7,322 nt of DNA from ZCTH02-B3 sp036563895 (GTDB lineage: Bacteria > Bacillota > Bacilli > Paenibacillales > Paenibacillaceae), in contig DATCLN010000189.1 of the NCBI GenBank assembly GCA_036563895.1, positions 1-7,322 of the forward strand, written 5' to 3'. Both the position numbers and the translations under genes were made by a program. Within the stretch, counting starts at the first letter, position 1. Each line of letters starts with the position of its first letter. The notes under the pieces were generated by a model. It was not told the DNA's origin. It saw only the letters and a program-made list of their open reading frames with translations, and ran no database searches. This document shows positions 1 to 6,062 of the stretch, piece after piece.

Positions 1-1124
1 ATCCGAAGATCAAGACGGTCGATCAATACTTCCAGCTCATCGAGGATTTCATCAACGCCCATCCGGATGAAGATCTGATCGGGTTCGTGACGTTGACGCA
101 CGACTGGCGGTTTTTCGCCACCACGAACGTGCCGAATCACCTGGCCGGTTACCCGAACGACGGCGAAGTCATGGTGGACATGAATACCCATGAAGCCAAG
201 ATTTACGCCGGCACCGAATGGGATAAGCGGTGGTGGAAGAAGCTGAACGAACTGAACGCCAAAGGCCTGTTTGACAAAGCCTCGTTCACGGACAACTACG
301 ACCAGTACATCGCCAAGCTGACGTCTCACAAGGTGCTCGGATTCTTTGATTACGGATGGCAGGTCGCCAACGCGAACAACCTGCTTACGGACGCCGCGCG
401 GGCGGATCCGTCGCTGGACGGCTACCGGTATTTCCCGCTGCCTGTCGTCTTTGACGAAAATATCAAAGACCAGTATCTGGACCCGCCCGGGTTCGTCGCC
501 AACCGCGGGTTCGGGATCACGGTCAGCGCCAAGGATCCGGATCGGATCATCGCCTTCATCGACAACCTGCTCAAGGAAGAAAACCAGATTCTCGTCAAGT
601 GGGGCATCGAAGGCGAAACGTATCTCCGCGACAGCAACGGCCGGATGTACCGCACCAAGGAAATGATCGACAAAATGGACCAGAAGTTCAACGAAGAATA
701 CGGCTTTACCGTCTTTGACTGGGACTGGCCGCATATCGGCTCGAACTCCTCGCTGTCCGACGGCAACGCCGCCTCGCCGGGCATGCAGCCGGAAGTGTTC
801 CAGGTGACCCTGACGGAGGCGGACAAGAAAATCCTGTCGGCGTACGGCGTCCAGACTTACTCCCAGCTGTTCTCGGATCCGGATCCCCGTCCGTGGTTCC
901 CGGCCTGGGGCATTCCGAGAGACGAACCGCGTCAGCTGTTCGAAGCCCAAAAAGCCGAGATCCAGCGGCAATACCTGCCCAAGCTGGTTCTGTCGAAACC
1001 GGAGGAATTTGAAAACGTCTGGAATCAATACGTTGCGGAACTGAACAGGCTGGACATCGCAGGCTACGAGCAATGGTACACGGAAAAAATCCGGGAAATC
1101 GTCGCAAAGGCGCAAGGAAAATAA
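1..1124 (+). CDS. lplA: Extracellular sugar-type solute-binding lipoprotein, LplA/LipO-like (5' end missing)
   Basis: The reading frame is open from base 3 with no start codon needed, so this is the C-terminal 373 residues of a longer protein; signal peptide and lipobox lie outside the window. It would bind an oligosaccharide or similar solute outside the membrane and deliver it to the two permeases encoded next. Support comes from the composition typical of the large Paenibacillus/Bacillus LplA-LipO binding proteins: many Trp and Tyr residues suited to stacking on sugars, and a C-terminal helical segment with a GYEQWYTEKIREIVAKA end. The immediately following permeases are of the LplB and LplC families, which fits the B. 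subtilis lplA-lplB-lplC order. The stop is TAA at 1122-1124, followed by two hairpins before the next gene. An internal GTG at 87 is not the start, because homologous-looking sequence continues upstream of it. The substrate cannot be told from the sequence. Confidence 0.88.
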   Translation, partial: PKIKTVDQYFQLIEDFINAHPDEDLIGFVTLTHDWRFFATTNVPNHLAGYPNDGEVMVDMNTHEAKIYAGTEWDKRWWKKLNELNAKGLFDKASFTDNYDQYIAKLTSHKVLGFFDYGWQVANANNLLTDAARADPSLDGYRYFPLPVVFDENIKDQYLDPPGFVANRGFGITVSAKDPDRIIAFIDNLLKEENQILVKWGIEGETYLRDSNGRMYRTKEMIDKMDQKFNEEYGFTVFDWDWPHIGSNSSLSDGNAASPGMQPEVFQVTLTEADKKILSAYGVQTYSQLFSDPDPRPWFPAWGIPRDEPRQLFEAQKAEIQRQYLPKLVLSKPEEFENVWNQYVAELNRLDIAGYEQWYTEKIREIVAKAQGK

Positions 1125-1125
1125 A

Positions 1126-1154
1126 CGGTCGTTGTTGACGCCGTCAGCCGACCG
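1126..1154 (+). other. Intercistronic hairpin 1 (after the binding-protein gene)
   Basis: CGGTCG at 1126-1131 is the exact reverse complement of CGACCG at 1149-1154, giving a 6-bp stem around a 17-base loop directly after the stop codon. It has no T-tract. Together with the stronger hairpin that follows it may protect the 3' end of the binding-protein mRNA; this role is inferred. Confidence 0.4.
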
Positions 1155-1159
1155 GAGTG

Positions 1160-1201
1160 AAAGGCCGGATCGTCGACCCGCTCCCGCCAGGTCCGGCCTT
1201 T
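1160..1201 (+). terminator. Intercistronic stem-loop 2, probable attenuator or mRNA-stabilising hairpin
   Basis: AAAGGCCGGA at 1160-1169 pairs perfectly with TCCGGCCTTT at 1192-1201, a 10-bp stem with a 22-base loop. Only a weak T-rich stretch follows (TTTCGTTCATCTTTG overlapping the stem end), so it is more likely a partial terminator or a 3'-end stabiliser than a full stop. Such hairpins between binding-protein and permease genes are known to keep binding protein in excess over membrane subunits, as in malE-malF. The lplB-like gene begins 65 bases downstream with its own Shine-Dalgarno and no clear promoter of its own. Confidence 0.6.
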
Positions 1202-1265
1202 CGTTCATCTTTGTCGAGCCTCGATAGCCCGGCCGGCAGATCGGGGCGCCAAGGAGAGATCCGCC

Positions 1266-2237
1266 ATGGAACATCCGCTTTTGCTCAAACAGACATCCAC
1301 GGCAACCGTCGATGCCAAACCGAGAGGACTTAAGCATTTTTTTCGGCTGCTTTGGAAACAGCGGGCGCTCGTCCTGATGTCCGTGCCGTTTGTCATTTGG
1401 TTGTTCGTATTTAGGTATGTGCCGCTGTGGGGATGGATCATCGCGTTTCAGGATTACCAGTTGGGCAAAGGGCTCTGGGAGCAGGAATGGGTCGGGTTTC
1501 AACAGTTCGAATTTTTGTTCAGCGATCCGAAATTTCTGCGCGTGCTGCGCAACACGATCGTCATGAGCCTCATCAATCTGGTGCTCGGATTCACGACGGC
1601 CATCACCCTGGCCCTGCTGCTCAATGAATTGCGCCAGATGGTGTTCAAACGCGTGGTGCAGACGATCAGTTATTTGCCCCACTTCATTTCGTGGGTGGTG
1701 GCGGCGGGAATCATCCAGACGGTCCTGGCGACCGACGGAATCGTCAACGAATTGTTGCTGCGTCTCGGCCTGATCAAAGAGGAACTTCTGTTCCTCGGCA
1801 TCGGCGAGTGGTTCTGGGGTATCTACGGGGCAAGCATCGTCTGGAAAGATGTCGGATGGAACGCCATCATCTATCTGGCCGCGATCGCGATGATCGACCC
1901 GGCGCTGTATGAAGCGGCGGAGATGGACGGAGCGGGCCGGTTCCGGAAAATGTGGCACGTCACGCTGCCCGGCATACGGCCGGTTATCGTCGTTCTGCTC
2001 ATCCTAAACATCGGATATTTGCTGGAATCCGGCTTTGAACCGCAATACCTGCTGGGGAACGGCATGAACATGAACTATTCGGAGAACATCGACATCTTTG
2101 TCCTGAAATACGGCATCAACCTGTTCAATTTCTCGCTGGCCGTGGCAGCCGGCATGTTCAAGACGGTGGTCAGCGTGATCCTGTTGGTTGCCGCCAACAA
2201 CATCGCAAAACGCCTCAATGAAACCAGGTTGTACTGA
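1266..2237 (+). CDS. lplB: ABC transporter permease, LplB family
   Basis: This 323-residue integral membrane protein is one half of the transmembrane channel of a carbohydrate ABC importer of the CUT1 (MalF/MalG) type. About six hydrophobic segments are visible, near residues 35-58, 93-118, 133-157, 187-212, 239-256 and 288-313. The cytoplasmic EAA loop that contacts the ATPase lies at 216-235 (EAAEMDGAGRFRKMWHVTLP), with the conserved EAA, G and LP positions intact. The N-terminal 30 residues are basic and cytoplasmic. The ATG at 1266 is supported by AAGGAGAG at 1251-1258 with a 7-base gap. The next permease gene starts 16 bases after the stop, so the two are co-translated. No nucleotide-binding subunit follows; transporters of this type commonly borrow a shared MsmX-like ATPase encoded elsewhere, which is inferred here. 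The family is certain, the substrate unknown. Confidence 0.93.
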   Translation: MEHPLLLKQTSTATVDAKPRGLKHFFRLLWKQRALVLMSVPFVIWLFVFRYVPLWGWIIAFQDYQLGKGLWEQEWVGFQQFEFLFSDPKFLRVLRNTIVMSLINLVLGFTTAITLALLLNELRQMVFKRVVQTISYLPHFISWVVAAGIIQTVLATDGIVNELLLRLGLIKEELLFLGIGEWFWGIYGASIVWKDVGWNAIIYLAAIAMIDPALYEAAEMDGAGRFRKMWHVTLPGIRPVIVVLLILNIGYLLESGFEPQYLLGNGMNMNYSENIDIFVLKYGINLFNFSLAVAAGMFKTVVSVILLVAANNIAKRLNETRLY

Positions 2238-2253
2238 AAGGGGGAACCGCGGC

Positions 2254-3192
2254 ATGGCGGCCAAAGCGGCGACTGCAATCCGAAGGAGAAGAAGATCGCG
2301 ATACCGGATGTCAGTCGGCGACTGGGTGTTTGAAACGTTCAATTACCTGGCCCTGACCCTTCTCATGGTGGTCACGCTGTATCCCTTCCTGAACACCCTC
2401 GCCGTCTCGTTCAACGATGCCCAGGATTCGATTCGCGGAGGAATTTACCTTTGGCCGCGGATATGGACGCTCGAAAACTACCGCTTTGTATTTGAGGAAG
2501 CCAGCGTCCTGAACGCGACGCTCATTTCCGTCCTGCGCACGGTGATCGGCACGGTGCTGACCGTTTTTTGCTCGGCGATGGTGGCCTACACCATCAGCCG
2601 GCCGGAATACGTGCTCCGAAAATTTGTCACCATCGCGTTTGTCCTGACGCTGTACGTCAACGGCGGTCTGATCCCGAATTATCTGCTGATTCGCGAATTG
2701 CATCTCATCGGCACCTTTTGGGTCTACATCCTGCCGGGACTGATCGGGGTATTCAACCTGATCATCATTCGCTCCTTCATTGACAACCTGCCCGACAACA
2801 TTCTGGAAGCATCCAAGATCGACGGCGCGGGCGATTTTCGCACGTTTTTCCACATCGTGCTGCCGCTTTGCACGCCGGTGCTGGCGACCGTATCTTTGTT
2901 TACCGGCGTCTGGCATTGGAACTCCTGGTTTGACGTGTTCCTGTACAATTCGTCCTACGAACATTTGAGCACGCTGCAGTACGAGCTGCAAAAAGTATTG
3001 TCGTTTTCCAACGCCTCCATCCAGCGGGTGGACTTCAACGCCGCCGCCGCCCAGGGCGGCATCGGACAGGTCACGCCTTACGCCATCCGGGCCACGATGA
3101 CGATTGTGGCGTCCGTTCCGATCATCATGGTATACCCCTTCTTGCAAAAGTATTTCGTCCAAGGCATGATGATAGGCGGGGTGAAAGAATGA
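2254..3192 (+). CDS. lplC: ABC transporter permease, LplC/YtcP family
   Basis: This 312-residue protein is the second channel subunit and partner of the LplB-like protein. Visible hydrophobic segments lie near residues 30-52, 88-113, 122-147, 152-173, 203-220 and 280-297. The EAA loop is at 185-204 (EASKIDGAGDFRTFFHIVLP). Other marks of the LplC/YtcP branch are GGLIPNYLL near 137-145 and a terminal FVQGMMIGGVKE. The start is placed at ATG 2254 because GAAAGGGGG at 2236-2244 sits 9 bases before it. An open frame extends upstream to 2188, but that part overlaps the end of the lplB gene and has no ribosome site. A further ATG at 2308 has its nearest AAGGAG 19 bases away and would remove the Arg-rich cytoplasmic N-terminus (RRRRR at residues 10-14). 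The gene appears to be the last of the transporter operon. Confidence 0.93.
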   Translation: MAAKAATAIRRRRRSRYRMSVGDWVFETFNYLALTLLMVVTLYPFLNTLAVSFNDAQDSIRGGIYLWPRIWTLENYRFVFEEASVLNATLISVLRTVIGTVLTVFCSAMVAYTISRPEYVLRKFVTIAFVLTLYVNGGLIPNYLLIRELHLIGTFWVYILPGLIGVFNLIIIRSFIDNLPDNILEASKIDGAGDFRTFFHIVLPLCTPVLATVSLFTGVWHWNSWFDVFLYNSSYEHLSTLQYELQKVLSFSNASIQRVDFNAAAAQGGIGQVTPYAIRATMTIVASVPIIMVYPFLQKYFVQGMMIGGVKE

Positions 3193-3345
3193 CCGGCCGT
3201 TCGGCCGCGCATCCGGCGATGCCGGGAGCTCCGCCTTCTTCATCCGTTTTCCCGCGCCGGTTCTTTTGTAACGTCCTTCCCCCTCTTTCTCTTTCCGTCC
3301 CAACCCCGTTTCCTCTTGTCGACGCCGGAATTCTCCCAAGATGGA
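3193..3345 (+). other. Gene-free region after lplC with small hairpins and a C-rich tract
   Basis: No credible gene is present. CGGCC/GGCCG (3194-3198 with 3203-3207, loop GTTC) and CCGGC/GCCGG (3213-3217 with 3221-3225) form two short hairpins just after the lplC stop, followed by a T-rich but interrupted stretch. Bases 3274-3296 are 23 uninterrupted pyrimidines, in a C-rich and G-poor zone extending to about 3317. This could serve Rho-dependent termination of the transporter mRNA, but no canonical intrinsic terminator for lplC is visible on the plus strand. Confidence 0.4.
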
Positions 3346-3379
3346 ACAAAAATGATAGCGCCGCCTTTCGGCGGCGCTA
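3346..3379 (-). terminator. Intrinsic terminator of the minus-strand small RNA
   Basis: Read on the minus strand, TAGCGCCGCC (3379-3370) and GGCGGCGCTA (3365-3356) form a perfect 10-bp, GC-rich stem closed by a GAAA tetraloop, followed by TCATTTTTGTT. The U-tract is present only in the minus direction; the plus direction runs into CCATGGGAG. The hairpin therefore terminates leftward transcription, although no protein gene lies on the minus strand to its right before ylbJ at 4767. Confidence 0.85.
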
Positions 3380-3467
3380 CCATGGGAGAGGAGAAACCGG
3401 ACGAAGAGCTTATGGGGAAACGTAAGTCTTCTCCGCGGTTGTCCCCGGCGCCCTTTCCGGCGCCGGC
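3347..3467 (-). ncRNA. csfG: Candidate forespore small RNA, probably a CsfG homologue
   Basis: The predicted transcript of about 120 nucleotides runs leftward from a sigma-F-type promoter (3502-3474) to an intrinsic terminator (3379-3346). Its 5' part is a hairpin: CCGGCGCC (3466-3459) pairs with GGCGCCGG (3452-3445) around a GGAAAG loop. A second, long hairpin follows: GAAGA-CTTA (3431-3423) pairs with TAAG-TCTTC (3412-3403) with one bulged base, extended outward by an imperfect helix reaching 3440 and 3395. Its 10-base loop reads CGTTTCCCCA. An unpaired TCTCCTCTCCC (3394-3384) lies before the terminator stem. Both C-rich segments could pair with Shine-Dalgarno sequences. The place, just upstream of the ylbH (rsmD) homologue, agrees with that of csfG, which I recall from the ylbG-ylbH interval of B. 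subtilis as a RNA of about 130 nucleotides controlled by sigma-F and sigma-G. The structure and signals are seen; the CsfG identity is inferred from position, promoter type and size. Confidence 0.65.
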
Positions 3468-3473
3468 ATTATC

Positions 3474-3502
3474 CATTCTGTCCGCGCGGGCGCAAATTAT
3501 AC
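3474..3502 (-). promoter_or_regulatory. Sigma-F-type promoter of the small RNA
   Basis: On the minus strand GTATA (3502-3498) matches the sigma-F -35 consensus GYATA. After 14 bases comes GGACAGAATG (3483-3474), which fits the -10 consensus GGNNANAHTR at every specified position. The usual gap is about 15, so this is one base short. Transcription would start near 3467, right at the first hairpin. CAGAATG within the -10 partly resembles a sigma-G CATNNTA box at a 17-base gap, so dual recognition is possible. The TATAAT embedded at 3501-3496 has no matching sigma-A -35. Confidence 0.6.
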
Positions 3503-3520
3503 ATGACCGGCCAAAAAAAA

Positions 3521-3549
3521 TTGTCGGGATGCGCGCCTTGGGTTATGAT
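3521..3549 (+). promoter_or_regulatory. Sigma-A promoter of rsmD-coaD
   Basis: TTGTCG at 3521-3526 and TATGAT at 3544-3549 are separated by 17 bases. An A8 run (3513-3520) lies just upstream of the -35 and may act as an UP-like element. Transcription would start near 3556, giving a leader of about 48 bases before the TTG start of rsmD. The promoter stands back to back with the small-RNA promoter. Confidence 0.72.
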
Positions 3550-3603
3550 TAACTTGCCTGACAACGCATCGGCGCAAACGCCAACCAGCGGGGGAGAAGT
3601 CGC

Positions 3604-4167
3604 TTGCGGGTCATTTCGGGACAGGCCGGCGGCCTTCGGCTTTATTCGGTTCCCGGCCGCTCGACGCGTCCGACGTCCGACCGGGTGAAGGAAGCGATGT
3701 TCAGTATCATCGGCCCTTATTTTTCGGGGGAACGGGTACTGGACCTCTTTGCGGGAACCGGAGCGCTGGGCATCGAGGCGCTCAGCCGGGGCGCGGGCCG
3801 CGCGGTTTTCGTCGACCGCGATTCGCGGTGCGCCGCCGTGATCCGGCGGAACCTGGAGCACACGGGTCTGTCCGGCCGGGCGGAAGTGATCCGGGGCGAC
3901 ATCCGGCGGGCGATGGAGATCCTGTCCCGCAGGGGAGAGGCGTATGAGCTGATTTTTTTGGATCCCCCGTATGACAGGACCGACTGCGACGAACTGCTTG
4001 CGGAACTGTCCGCCCGCGGCCTCGCCGCGCCGGGCGCGGTGGCCGTGGTGGAGCACCGGGCCGGCGTGGAGTACGGAGACCGGTTTGCGGGCTACGTTTT
4101 GCGGCGCCGCGCCGTCTATGGGGATACCGTGCTGTCCATTTACGACCACGGGGGGTTGACCGAATGA
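3604..4167 (+). CDS. rsmD: 16S rRNA (guanine(966)-N2)-methyltransferase RsmD (YlbH)
   Basis: This 187-residue cytoplasmic enzyme transfers a methyl group from S-adenosylmethionine to N2 of G966 (E. coli numbering) in 16S rRNA. Family marks are the N-terminal MRVISGQAGGLRL, RPTSDRVKEAMF at 22-33, the SAM-binding loop LDLFAGTGALG at 47-57, an acidic residue after the next strand (FVDRD at 69-73), and the catalytic DPPY at 120-123. The length is normal for the family. The start is TTG at 3604, chosen because the characteristic MRVISG begins there and GGGGGAG (3590-3596) lies 7 bases upstream. The stop overlaps the start of coaD in ATGA, so the two are translationally coupled. The pairing rsmD-coaD is conserved throughout Bacillales. 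Confidence 0.95.
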   Translation: MRVISGQAGGLRLYSVPGRSTRPTSDRVKEAMFSIIGPYFSGERVLDLFAGTGALGIEALSRGAGRAVFVDRDSRCAAVIRRNLEHTGLSGRAEVIRGDIRRAMEILSRRGEAYELIFLDPPYDRTDCDELLAELSARGLAAPGAVAVVEHRAGVEYGDRFAGYVLRRRAVYGDTVLSIYDHGGLTE

Positions 4168-4736
4168 GCGGAAAGCGCAGCCAGCAAGGCCGCAAAAGCA
4201 TCGCCGTCTATCCCGGCAGCTTCGATCCGGTCACATTCGGCCATCTGGACATCATCCGCCGGGCGGCCAAACAGTTTGACCGGCTGATCGTCGCGGTGCT
4301 CAACAACATCTCGAAAAAACCGCTGTTCACCGTCGAGGAGCGGACCGCCCTGCTCCGCGAGGTTACCCGCGACCTGCCCAACGTCGAGGTGGACAGTTTC
4401 CGGGATTTGCTGGTCAACTACATGCGGTCCAAAAACGCGGAAATCATTCTTCGCGGCATCCGCTCCGTCACGGACTTCGAGTACGAGCTCCAGCTGGCCT
4501 CGACCAACCGGCAGCTGGACGAGGGCATCGAAACGATCTTCATGATGACCAACCCGAAATATTCGTACCTTAGCTCGAGCATCGTCAAGGAGATCGCCAG
4601 TTTCGGCGGCAATGTGTCGGATCTGGTCCCGCCGGCGGTGGAGGCCGCACTTCGGGCAAAATATGCGCAAGGGGAAGATGTCGTCAAGCTGACGGCTCCG
4701 CCCCGCAAAAAAGCGGGAACCAAAAGCGTGGAATGA
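4164..4736 (+). CDS. coaD: Phosphopantetheine adenylyltransferase CoaD (YlbI)
   Basis: The enzyme carries out the fourth step of coenzyme A synthesis, joining 4'-phosphopantetheine and ATP to give dephospho-CoA and pyrophosphate in the cytoplasm. The nucleotidyltransferase signature is clear: GSFDPVTFGHLD at 18-29 with the TxGH motif (T24, G26, H27). KKPLF follows at 51-55, RGIR at 97-100, and the second nucleotide-binding motif YLSSSIVKEIA at 135-145. At 190 residues it is longer than the usual 160 or so: about 12 extra basic residues precede IAVYPGSFDP and a Lys/Arg-rich tail of about 20 follows residue 170. Both ends are probably disordered additions. The ATG at 4164 overlaps the rsmD stop by 4 bases and has GGGGGG at 4150-4155. 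It follows rsmD in one operon. Confidence 0.96.
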   Translation: MSGKRSQQGRKSIAVYPGSFDPVTFGHLDIIRRAAKQFDRLIVAVLNNISKKPLFTVEERTALLREVTRDLPNVEVDSFRDLLVNYMRSKNAEIILRGIRSVTDFEYELQLASTNRQLDEGIETIFMMTNPKYSYLSSSIVKEIASFGGNVSDLVPPAVEAALRAKYAQGEDVVKLTAPPRKKAGTKSVE

Positions 4737-4739
4737 AAA

Positions 4740-4782
4740 CCGGGCGACGCGGTCCGGCGCGGACGTTCATCCGTCCGCCCGG
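4740..4782. terminator. Possible bidirectional terminator between convergent coaD and ylbJ
   Basis: GCGGACG (4759-4765) pairs with CGTCCGC (4772-4778) around a 6-base loop that contains most of the ylbJ stop codon. As an alternative, CCGGGCG (4740-4746) pairs with CGCCCGG (4776-4782). On the minus strand the outer stem is followed by TTTTCATT, a modest U-tract that would serve ylbJ. On the plus strand there is no T-tract. Convergent gene ends 30 bases apart make some terminator here likely, but the fold is not canonical. Confidence 0.4.
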
Positions 4783-6062
4783 TCCGGACGACCGCCCGAT
4801 GCCGGGCGCTGGCCGCCATCCGCATTCACCGGGGCGGACGGCGGCTTCGGACGGATCAGCGCGGCCAGGAGGGCCAGGAGCGCAAACGCCGCCAGGCACC
4901 CCAGCAGGGCCAGCGCCGTTTCCCCCGCCAGGAGCCAGCCGCTTCCCGCTTCCCGCGGACCGGCCGCTGCGGCGGTCTGCCACGCGGAGTGCGGTACGGC
5001 GGGATCGGACCCGGCGAGGCGGCTGGCCAAGGGATACGTGCACAGGAAGGCCAGCGCCGCGTGCAGCAGCCGCCCGGCCAGGAAGGCGACCCAGGGAAAA
5101 GGCGCCGCCGTCCCGTAGGCAGCCCTTGCCTGCAACAGCCCGCTGAAGCCGCTCCAGGCGAGCAATGCGGCCATGAGCGCCGCCAGGCGTTCCGGGGATG
5201 CGGCCAGCAGCGGGGACCGGCTGTTTTCGTATGCGCCCAGATGCATGTCCACGACGCCGGGAACCAGCGCCCACGCGTCGGTGCCGGGCAGCGTTTGCCG
5301 AACGAGGCTTATGGCCACGGAGCTCATGATCATCAGCCCGCCGACGGCAAAAAGCAGCAGGACGCTGTCCGCCACGCCGTCCGCCAGAACCTTGCCCGGC
5401 GGCCGGCCGTCCGCTTCCCTGGCTTCCCTCACCGCCCGCCAGACGCGCCGCCAAAGGGGCGTCCCGCCGTCATCCGGCGGCGGAGAGCGCCTTCCCTGCG
5501 CCGCTGCGGCCGCGCCGTGACGGCCGCGGTCTCCGGCGAAGCGGCTCCACAGCCAGCCGGCCAGCACCGCCGACAGCCACAGGCCGCCGGCCATGGTCCA
5601 GCCGAGCCGGGGCGAATGCAGAAAACCCGCGCCGACGATGAGCACCACCAGAAACAGGTTGGGCATGTGCGCCACCAGCAGGGCCGTTTCCGCCTCGCGG
5701 CGGCCGATGAGCCCTTTTTCCAGCAGCCGTGCGGTTTCCCGCGCTCCCGCCGGAATGCCCCCCGCCCAGCCGACGGCGACGGCCCACCCGGCGGCGCCGG
5801 GAAGGCGGAACAGGGGGCCGGCGACCGGCTCCAGCAGAATGCCCAGGGCGCGCAGCGCGCCGAAGGCCGCGAGCAGTTCCGCCAGTACCAGCGGCGGAAG
5901 CAGTCCCGGGAATACCACATTCCACCACAAATCCAGGCCCGCCAGGGAAGCCCGCACCGCTTCGTCCGGCGAACGCACGATGCCGAGGGCGAAGACCAGA
6001 GCGCCCGTGCCCGGCAGCAGCGAGCCCATGAGCTTCCGGCGGCGGCTTGCGTATGCGTCCAC
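4767..6062 (-). CDS. ylbJ: Sporulation integral membrane protein YlbJ (nucleoside-recognition/Gate domain)
   Basis: This 431-residue polytopic membrane protein resembles YlbJ, a protein of endospore formers needed for normal spore formation and, in B. subtilis, made in the mother cell under sigma-E. It belongs with SpmA and SpmB to proteins carrying Gate (nucleoside-recognition) domains, whose transported substrate is unknown. Hydrophobic segments lie near 14-30, 45-70, 91-103, 127-147, 155-174, 229-254, 294-310, 323-345 and 376-403. Family-like stretches are WWNVVFPGLLPPLVLAELL (47-65) and GGIPAGARETARLL (101-114) followed by AHMPNLF. A charged, low-complexity loop (175-228) separates two halves, and the last 28 residues are hydrophilic. 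The start is GTG at 6062, supported by GGAGGGG (6075-6069) with a 6-base gap; an in-frame ATG at codon 12 lacks such a site. It is convergent with coaD and divergent from the ylbN-like gene. In B. subtilis ylbJ also lies next to coaD. No convincing sigma-E promoter was found upstream. Confidence 0.88.
   Translation of the reverse strand: MDAYASRRRKLMGSLLPGTGALVFALGIVRSPDEAVRASLAGLDLWWNVVFPGLLPPLVLAELLAAFGALRALGILLEPVAGPLFRLPGAAGWAVAVGWAGGIPAGARETARLLEKGLIGRREAETALLVAHMPNLFLVVLIVGAGFLHSPRLGWTMAGGLWLSAVLAGWLWSRFAGDRGRHGAAAAAQGRRSPPPDDGGTPLWRRVWRAVREAREADGRPPGKVLADGVADSVLLLFAVGGLMIMSSVAISLVRQTLPGTDAWALVPGVVDMHLGAYENSRSPLLAASPERLAALMAALLAWSGFSGLLQARAAYGTAAPFPWVAFLAGRLLHAALAFLCTYPLASRLAGSDPAVPHSAWQTAAAAGPREAGSGWLLAGETALALLGCLAAFALLALLAALIRPKPPSAPVNADGGQRPASGGRPDRADG

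Noticed and set aside
1135..1163. Promoter for lplB starting with TTGACG at 1135
   Set aside because: The matching -10 position reads TGAAAG, with no TATAAT-like hexamer; the hairpins explain the interval better.
2188..2253. Upstream start for lplC, 22 codons earlier
   Set aside because: It lies within the end of lplB and has no Shine-Dalgarno, whereas ATG 2254 has GAAAGGGGG at good distance.
2311..3339. Minus-strand frame of 342 codons opposite lplC
   Set aside because: It is the antisense of a clear permease gene, with highly charged and repetitive composition and no membrane or domain pattern.
3496..3501. TATAAT on the minus strand as a sigma-A -10 for the small RNA
   Set aside because: No hexamer resembling TTGACA lies 16-18 bases upstream (CAATTT, ACAATT or GACAAT), and there is no TGN extended -10. 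The overlapping sigma-F reading explains more.
3316..3552. Open frame of 78 codons on the plus strand between lplC and rsmD
   Set aside because: It starts at TTG without a ribosome site, is low in complexity (Pro/Ala/Ser-rich), runs over hairpins and the rsmD promoter, and has no recognisable domain.
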